DNA of 64,000 nt. Source: Streptomyces viridiviolaceus. GTDB lineage: Bacteria > Actinomycetota > Actinomycetes > Streptomycetales > Streptomycetaceae. The notes beneath the pieces are model-generated. The model was given only the letters and a program-made list of their open reading frames with translations. It had not been told where the DNA came from and did not search any database. The stretch lies in the NCBI RefSeq assembly GCF_014650995.1, contig NZ_BMWA01000039.1:1-64000 (forward strand), read 5' to 3'. The first letter of the stretch is position 1. Every line of letters starts with the position of its first letter. Below, piece by piece: positions 59,304-64,000 of the stretch. The translations under genes and the position numbers were made by a program.

Positions 59304-60482
59304 TCAGGCACCGGAGGCGCGCTCCCGACGCATGAGTTCGCGTCCGATGATCAGCTTCTGGATCTCGCTCGTGCCCTCGTACAGGCGCAGGAGCCGCGCG
59401 TCGCGGTAGATCCGTTCCACCGCGACCTCCCTCATGTAGCCGCTGCCGCCGTGCACCTGGACGGCGAGGTCGGCGGCGCGTCCGGCCGCCTCCGTGCAGA
59501 ACAGCTTCGCCGCCGACGGTGCGATACGGCGGTCGGAACCGTCGAGGTAGTGCCGCGCTGCGTCCCGGGCCAGTGCCTTGCTCGCCATCACCAGCGACTG
59601 CTGCTCGGCGAGCATGGCCTGCACCAGCTGCCGGTCACCGGTCGGCACGCCGCCTTGCAGGTTCTGCGCCGAGTACCGCACCGACTCGTCCAGCGCCCGC
59701 TCGGCCAGGCCCGTCGCCAGGGCGGAGATGTGCACCCGGCCGCGAGCCAGGACGGTCATCGCCGCCCGGAACCCCGTCTCCACCTCACCGCTGATCAGCG
59801 CGTCCGCGCCGACCTGTACGTCGTCGAAGTAGACGTCCGCAGTGGTGGCGCCCTCCTGGCCCATCTTTCGGTCCTTCGGCCCCACGGTCAGGCCCTTGGT
59901 GCCCGCCGGCACCAGGAAGACGGCGATCTTGCCCTCGGCCTCGGTGCCCTTGACGCGGGCGAACGTGACGAAGAGGTCCGCCAGCGGCGCGTTGGTGATG
60001 AACCTCTTCCCACCGCTGATCGACCACCCCTCCCCCGTCCAGGTGGCGGTCGTGCGCATCCCGGACGGGTCGGACCCCGCCTCCGGCTCGGTCAGGGCGA
60101 AGGACGCCAGGCACGCGCCCTCCGCCATCGGCTCCAGCCACTGCTTCTTCTGCTCCGCGGTGCCGAACCCGGCGATGACCTGACCGGCGATGCCGTTGTT
60201 GGTCCCGAACAGCGACCGGAAGGCCAGGGCCGTGTAGCCGAACTCGAAGGCCAGCTCGACGTCCTGGGTGATGACCAGCCCCAGCCCGCCGAACTCCTGC
60301 GGCAGCGCGTACCCGAACAGCCCCATCGTCGCGGCCTTGCTGCGCAGGTCGTCCGGGATCGCGTCACTGTCGGCTATCTCCCGCTCCCGGGGAACAACCT
60401 CCTCACGGATGAACTCGCGCACCTGGGCGCGGATCTGTGCGAAGTCGTCCGCGCTGACCGTCTCTTCAACGGGTGTGGACAT
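59304..60482 (-). CDS. Acyl-CoA dehydrogenase
   Basis: A 392-aa FAD acyl-CoA dehydrogenase. ALTEPEAGSDPSGMRTTA is the first signature and ITNAPLADLFVTFAR the flavin-side segment. The catalytic glutamate lies in LYEGTSEIQ near the C-terminus, as in short/medium-chain members. It makes a 2-enoyl-CoA and passes electrons to electron-transfer flavoprotein. The ATG at 60482 follows GAGGA and overlaps the CoA-transferase gene by 17 bases, so translation is coupled. Confidence 0.92.
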   Translation of the reverse strand: MSTPVEETVSADDFAQIRAQVREFIREEVVPREREIADSDAIPDDLRSKAATMGLFGYALPQEFGGLGLVITQDVELAFEFGYTALAFRSLFGTNNGIAGQVIAGFGTAEQKKQWLEPMAEGACLASFALTEPEAGSDPSGMRTTATWTGEGWSISGGKRFITNAPLADLFVTFARVKGTEAEGKIAVFLVPAGTKGLTVGPKDRKMGQEGATTADVYFDDVQVGADALISGEVETGFRAAMTVLARGRVHISALATGLAERALDESVRYSAQNLQGGVPTGDRQLVQAMLAEQQSLVMASKALARDAARHYLDGSDRRIAPSAAKLFCTEAAGRAADLAVQVHGGSGYMREVAVERIYRDARLLRLYEGTSEIQKLIIGRELMRRERASGA

Positions 60483-62262
60483 CGGCCTTCCTCTCATTGG
60501 GGGAGTTTGTGGTCGACACGCGCTTACGCGCACGGCCGAGGAAGTACCCCTCCGGATCGAAGGAGCGCAGTTCCTCGACGTCGGCGGCGGTGACCGCGCG
60601 CAGCTCCTGGAGGTGCGGGCTCACGGACAGACCCCATCCGCACTGCTCCTGGACACGGGCCACCCGGTCGGCCAGCGGCTCCGGTCCGGGGGCGACGTGG
60701 CTGAGGACGAGTTCCCCGTCCTCCATGGTCAGGATTCCCAGGTCGGTCACGACCGCGCTCACGCGCCGGCCGGGACTGGTCACGTAGCCGCATCGCTCGA
60801 CGAAGCGGCGGCGCCCCATCGTGCCGACGACCAGCACCTCGTCCGCGTTCGTGATGACGTCGTTGCCGCCGCCGGACCCGACCAGGTAGGGGCCACCATC
60901 GATCCGGGTCGTGTTGATGTTGCCCTGCCGGTCGATCTGCGCCGTGCCCACGCACGCGATCGACCGGAAGAAGCGACCGTTGATCAGGTTGCCGAGCACC
61001 TGCTCGGTGTCGAGCAGCATGGTCGACGACGGGAAGTTGTAGAAGCTGAAGATGAAGGGATCGCCCGGGGTAGGCGTGTAGTCCCACAGCCCCAGTTCCG
61101 CGGCGAGTGCGACCTGGTGACCGTCAGCCTTGGCCCGTCCCACACCGACCCAGGCCGCGAGGTTCGCCAGGCCGGCTCCGGCGAGCACCGCGTCGGTCGC
61201 GGTCTCGGCGACACGGCGGGCCACCAGATCGGCGAGCCACACCGCCGCCCGTTCGGCACCGGTCGGCGGTTCGTCCCGTCGGGCCGCCGCGGTCACCGGC
61301 GCAGGCCCCTTGGCCCCCCGCACCAGCCCCTCCAACCGTGCCGCGCCGAGCTTCGCCAGGTAGGCCTCGTGGTCGGCGGGCTCCAGGATCCACTCCCGCA
61401 GCCAGTCGTCGAAGTCCGGGCTCCTGGTCGCCTCACGGGCGGAGACCCAGAAGGGAATGTCCTCGACATAGCCCTGCACGGGCAGCTGTGTTCCGGGAGG
61501 GCCGGGGAAGACGCCTCCGGGGTGCGCTCCGAACGGCGCCTCGACGATGCCCAGGACCCGGTGGGCGGGGATCCGCACCATGGACGACCACGGCCGCAGA
61601 TCGTCCACGACCTTCTCGACCGTCGCGATCACTCCACGCCGCGAGGCGAGCGCACCGACCACGCCTTCGAACATGGGCGGCGCGATCGCCAGGTTGCCCT
61701 GCCGGTCGGCCACGGCGGCGTGCACCAGGGTCACGTCCGGCACCAGCGGCGCGACGAGACCGACCCGGCCGAAGGTGGTGTCCACCTCCTCGTAGGCGTC
61801 GTTCTCGGTCATCGACGAGTCGCGCACCGAACCCGTCACCACGGCCGGAACCCCGGTGGCCGCGGCTCGAAGCCGCTGGATGTACGTCAGGAAGGACCAG
61901 TTCTCGACCTCCACCACGCCCGAAGCGTATGCCTCCTGGAACACCGGGTTCGGGGTGAAGACGGGGAACGAGTCCCCGGAGTACACGGTGACGACCTTCT
62001 TGAGGCATCCCGCGCGGAACAGGACTGCTCCGAGCGAGGAGAGGCTCGCCATGATCAGCGTGAACTCGGAGGGCTTCCCCCAGTGCTGCCGGGCGAGCTC
62101 CCGCACCAGGGCGCTCCAGCGGCTGTGCCCCATCATCACGTGGACGGCGTCGCCCGGGCGCACATAGCGGACGATGGCATCGTCCAGCCGGCAGAAATCG
62201 ACGGGCTGCCGTGTCGGCTCATCGCCGCCGGACCTTGCGACATCGGTGAGCAGCTCCGTCAT
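60466..62262 (-). CDS. Class I CoA-transferase, alpha and beta subunits fused
   Basis: A 598-aa protein. Residues 1 to about 290 resemble a CoA-transferase alpha subunit (DAVHVMMGHSRWSALVRELAR, FVSxTxxL-like region replaced by VVTGSVRDSS). Residues about 335-575 resemble a beta subunit (NFPSSTMLLDTEQVLGNLINGRFFRS, GNINTTRI, GSGGGNDVITNADEVLVV). Separate subunits are usual in the GctAB/IpdAB-type enzymes; here they form one chain. The ATG has GGGAG five bases upstream. It activates an acid by CoA exchange and begins the operon with the acyl-CoA dehydrogenase, crotonase and CitE-like lyase. In IpdAB-type enzymes a ring is hydrolysed instead, so that alternative is open. Confidence 0.85.
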   Translation of the reverse strand: MTELLTDVARSGGDEPTRQPVDFCRLDDAIVRYVRPGDAVHVMMGHSRWSALVRELARQHWGKPSEFTLIMASLSSLGAVLFRAGCLKKVVTVYSGDSFPVFTPNPVFQEAYASGVVEVENWSFLTYIQRLRAAATGVPAVVTGSVRDSSMTENDAYEEVDTTFGRVGLVAPLVPDVTLVHAAVADRQGNLAIAPPMFEGVVGALASRRGVIATVEKVVDDLRPWSSMVRIPAHRVLGIVEAPFGAHPGGVFPGPPGTQLPVQGYVEDIPFWVSAREATRSPDFDDWLREWILEPADHEAYLAKLGAARLEGLVRGAKGPAPVTAAARRDEPPTGAERAAVWLADLVARRVAETATDAVLAGAGLANLAAWVGVGRAKADGHQVALAAELGLWDYTPTPGDPFIFSFYNFPSSTMLLDTEQVLGNLINGRFFRSIACVGTAQIDRQGNINTTRIDGGPYLVGSGGGNDVITNADEVLVVGTMGRRRFVERCGYVTSPGRRVSAVVTDLGILTMEDGELVLSHVAPGPEPLADRVARVQEQCGWGLSVSPHLQELRAVTAADVEELRSFDPEGYFLGRARKRVSTTNSPNERKADVHTR

Positions 62263-62290
62263 CTGGGCTCCCTACTTACTCGTCAGATCT

Positions 62291-62309
62291 CGAATAAAAT
62301 ATATTTATC
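62291..62309 (-). promoter_or_regulatory. AT-rich box upstream of the CoA-transferase operon
   Basis: It contains ATAAAATAT (62294-62302) and the perfect palindrome AAATATATTT (62297-62306), 32-44 bases before the start codon. No matching -35 is seen. Confidence 0.5.
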
Positions 62310-62392
62310 ACACCCAGGGACAGCGAGAGTCCAGTTACGATGACGCCGAGTCTGACCTCCCGTCCGAGGAGTGACACACACCGCCAAGACTC

Positions 62393-62422
62393 TTGACATT
62401 GGCGAATTGTATATTTTACATA
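62393..62422 (+). promoter_or_regulatory. Consensus-like promoter of the CaiB-type gene
   Basis: TTGACA (62393-62398), an 18-base spacer and TACATA (62417-62422) make one of the best sigma-70-type promoters in the window. The spacer and -10 form the AT-rich box; TGTA-TATTT-TACA (62408-62420) is an inverted repeat that could bind a regulator. Confidence 0.7.
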
Positions 62423-62465
62423 ATCCTAACAGCTGGCGACCGTGACGATGGAGCGAGGTCACCCG

Positions 62466-63641
62466 ATGCACCACAAGCCACTCAACGGCATCCGGATCCT
62501 GGAACTTGGGGGCTACATATCAGCGCCCTACGCCAGCTCACTACTGTGCGCGCTGGGCGCCGAGGTGGTGAAGGTCGAGAAGCCGGGCCTCGGCGAGGAC
62601 TTCCGACGCCTCAAGAACGATCGCAGTCCGTACTTCATCCAGTACAACGCCGGCAAGCGCAGCCTCGCCGTGGACCTCAAGAAGCCCGAGGGCATCGCGC
62701 TGGTGAAGGCGCTGGTCCCCCGCTTCGACGTGGTGCTGGAGAACCTACGCGCCGGGAAGCTCACCGCCCTCGGCCTGGGCCCCGCGGAATGCACCGCGCT
62801 CCGCCCCGACCTGGTGTACGCGTCCGTCACCGGATTCGGCAACGGCGGCCCGCTGGCGCAGCGGCCCGCCTACGACACCATGGGCCAGGCGTTCGGCGGC
62901 CTGTACTCCCTCCTCGGCGACGCCGGCTCCCCCCAGCTGTCCGGCACGATCCTCGCCGATCTGATCACCGGCGTCTCCACCGCCACCGGTGTGCTGGCGG
63001 CCCTGGTCGGACGCACCACGACCGGCACCGGACAGCATGTGGAAACCTCCGTCATGGAAGCGGTCAGCACGCTCACCGCCGACGCCGTCAGCCAGTACTT
63101 CGACGACGGCGGCCAGGACCCCAGCCGGGAGAGCCGTCACCCCCAGGCCCAGAACTTCTGCCTCAAGACCGCCTCCGGCGAGGACATCGCCGTCCACCTG
63201 TCGTCCTCGCAGAAGTTCTGGCACTGTCTGGTGGAGGCGATGGGCCGGCAGGATCTGGCGGACGACCCGCGATTCGCGACGTACCCGGAACGCGAGCGCA
63301 ACTACTTCGAGCTCGTGGAAATCGTGAAGACCGAGTTCCTCACCAGGCCGGCGAGCGAGTGGGAGAAGCGGCTCACCGACGCGGACGTGCCGTTCGCTCC
63401 GGTCCTCACGATGTCCGGTGTCATGAACCACCCGCAGACCGAGTGGCTCGAACTCTTCGAACCGGAGTACAACGGCGTCTCGCTGCTGCGGCCGCCCTGG
63501 CGGTTCGCGGGGACCCGGCCCGACCGCGGCGGCGTCGCACCGCGCGTCGGCCAGCACACACGCGAGATCGCCGGTGAGGTGTACGACGCCTCGCGCATCG
63601 AGGAACTGCTCGCCGCCGGTGTCCTCTTCGCCGACTCCTGA
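62466..63641 (+). CDS. CaiB/BaiF-family (class III) CoA-transferase
   Basis: A 391-aa formyl-CoA-transferase-like protein. GIRILELGGYISAPYASSLLCALGAEVVKVEKP is the family N-terminus (read across residues 8-40), and the catalytic aspartate is expected in the region YDTMGQAFGGLYSLLGD/SGTILADLITG. The ATG at 62466 follows GAGG; an earlier GTG at 62442 is less likely. It transfers CoA to a carboxylic acid. It diverges from the fused class I transferase, so two unrelated CoA-transferases share one regulatory region. Confidence 0.9.
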   Translation: MHHKPLNGIRILELGGYISAPYASSLLCALGAEVVKVEKPGLGEDFRRLKNDRSPYFIQYNAGKRSLAVDLKKPEGIALVKALVPRFDVVLENLRAGKLTALGLGPAECTALRPDLVYASVTGFGNGGPLAQRPAYDTMGQAFGGLYSLLGDAGSPQLSGTILADLITGVSTATGVLAALVGRTTTGTGQHVETSVMEAVSTLTADAVSQYFDDGGQDPSRESRHPQAQNFCLKTASGEDIAVHLSSSQKFWHCLVEAMGRQDLADDPRFATYPERERNYFELVEIVKTEFLTRPASEWEKRLTDADVPFAPVLTMSGVMNHPQTEWLELFEPEYNGVSLLRPPWRFAGTRPDRGGVAPRVGQHTREIAGEVYDASRIEELLAAGVLFADS

Positions 63642-63667
63642 ACGACAGCGGTCCTCCCCGACGTCAC

Positions 63668-63704
63668 AAGCCGCCCACGTCATGGACGATGACGTGGGCG
63701 GCTT
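63668..63704. terminator. Strong hairpin terminator after the CaiB-type gene
   Basis: A perfect 16-bp stem (AAGCCGCCCACGTCAT and complement) with a 5-base loop, 26 bases past the stop. A and T ends make it usable from both strands. Confidence 0.85.
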
Positions 63705-63756
63705 GCCGTCCAGAGCGCTACGCGAGCCATCCCGACTCGTGCACCTCGACAACACA

Positions 63757-63788
63757 CGCCCCCAGGCCATGTACGAGACCTGGGGGCG
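63757..63788 (-). terminator. Terminator of the Fe-S protein gene
   Basis: A 10-bp GC stem (CGCCCCCAGG/CCTGGGGGCG) with a 12-base loop lies 25 bases past the stop of the minus-strand gene at the right edge. Confidence 0.7.
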
Positions 63789-63813
63789 GCGTCGGTTCTA
63801 CCGATGATGCCGG

Positions 63814-64000
63814 TTACTGCACCGACTTGTGCGTCTTGACGGAGTCCAGCAGGAGCTGGGCGACGTCGACGACCTGGATGGACTCCTTCGCCTTGCCGCC
63901 CGCGGCGAAGCCGCTGTCGGATGCGGCCTTCTTGCCGTTGATCGAGTCGGTCAGCATGACGAGGCAGAAGGGGCAGGCGGTGGAGACGATGTCCGGGTTG
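63814..64000 (-). CDS. C-terminus of an (Fe-S)-binding oxidoreductase (partial)
   Basis: The minus strand is open from the window edge to a TAA at 63814-63816 and encodes 62 residues. They include STACPFCLVMLTDSINGKK and end in VVDVAQLLLDSVKTHKSVQ. The CPFC/VML pattern belongs to the cysteine-rich CCG domain of heterodisulfide-reductase/GlcF-like Fe-S proteins, which in Streptomyces usually continue into a large multidomain protein. The rest lies outside the window. Such proteins accept electrons from acyl-CoA dehydrogenases or electron-transfer flavoprotein in some bacteria, but no link to the neighbouring operon can be shown here. Confidence 0.75.
   Translation of the reverse strand, partial: NPDIVSTACPFCLVMLTDSINGKKAASDSGFAAGGKAKESIQVVDVAQLLLDSVKTHKSVQ

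Noticed and set aside
1-64000. Antibiotic or other secondary-metabolite cluster
   Set aside because: LLM oxygenases, MaoC and SDRs also occur in such clusters, but there is no PKS, NRPS, terpene synthase, carrier protein or RiPP precursor in the window.

Overview
The window is high-GC actinobacterial DNA, most likely Streptomyces. The signs are very high GC at third codon positions, GGAGG-type ribosome sites with frequent GTG starts, a PAS-GAF-SpoIIE/PP2C-HATPase sensor phosphatase, an MmyB-type XRE regulator and many TetR and AraC regulators. No tRNA, rRNA, CRISPR array or secondary-metabolite megasynthase is visible. Almost everything encodes catabolism, transport or its regulation, so the window reads as a mosaic of several degradative operons. 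An IS5-like transposase tail lies at the left edge and a decayed SDR gene near 17.4 kb.

Layout. (1) 0.1-17.4 kb, mostly minus strand: a monooxygenase/CoA module. It has four luciferase-like (LLM) flavin monooxygenases, a flavin reductase fused to an IclR-type effector domain, three RidA-family proteins, a methylmalonate-semialdehyde-type dehydrogenase, MaoC, FabG-type SDRs, a crotonase, a thiolase, an alpha/beta hydrolase, an acyl-CoA ligase and a TetR repressor. Six near-identical 15-bp operators (consensus WCCGACYRGTTGGTM) lie upstream of three LLM genes, the flavin reductase and the TetR gene itself. (2) 17.9-25.1 kb: a DLH-like hydrolase, an SDR plus cupin pair, an MHS transporter, a quinone oxidoreductase, and an MFS exporter with its TetR. 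(3) 25.2-33.7 kb: a zinc-ribbon protein, HyuA, HyuB, MmgE/PrpD and ALDH operon, with a divergent AraC regulator. (4) 33.7-38.5 kb: a hydrolase with divergent XRE regulator around a 24-bp perfect palindrome, then the SpoIIE-type phosphatase. (5) 38.6-53.5 kb: a thiolase/MaoC/FabG/MBL operon and a seven-gene operon (ALDH, Zn-ADH, ribose-type ABC transporter, two SMP-30-like domains) with a second, paralogous AraC. (6) 53.6-63.6 kb: a second PrpD, a nitroreductase, a second MHS transporter, a CitE-like lyase, a crotonase, an acyl-CoA dehydrogenase, a fused two-domain CoA-transferase and a CaiB-type CoA-transferase. The right edge holds the C-terminus of an Fe-S protein.

How it may work together (inference). 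Module 1 looks like flavin-dependent oxygenation followed by CoA activation and beta-oxidation-like steps. Its protein types (LLM, RidA, alpha/beta hydrolase, flavin reductase) recall the Rut pyrimidine ring-opening pathway, but the CoA chemistry is added and RutB is missing. Modules 3, 5 and 6 look like independent uptake-and-oxidation routes. Their promoter regions, from 20 to 62.4 kb, nearly all contain a short AT-rich box of the type ATAAAATAT. Substrates cannot be read from the sequence.
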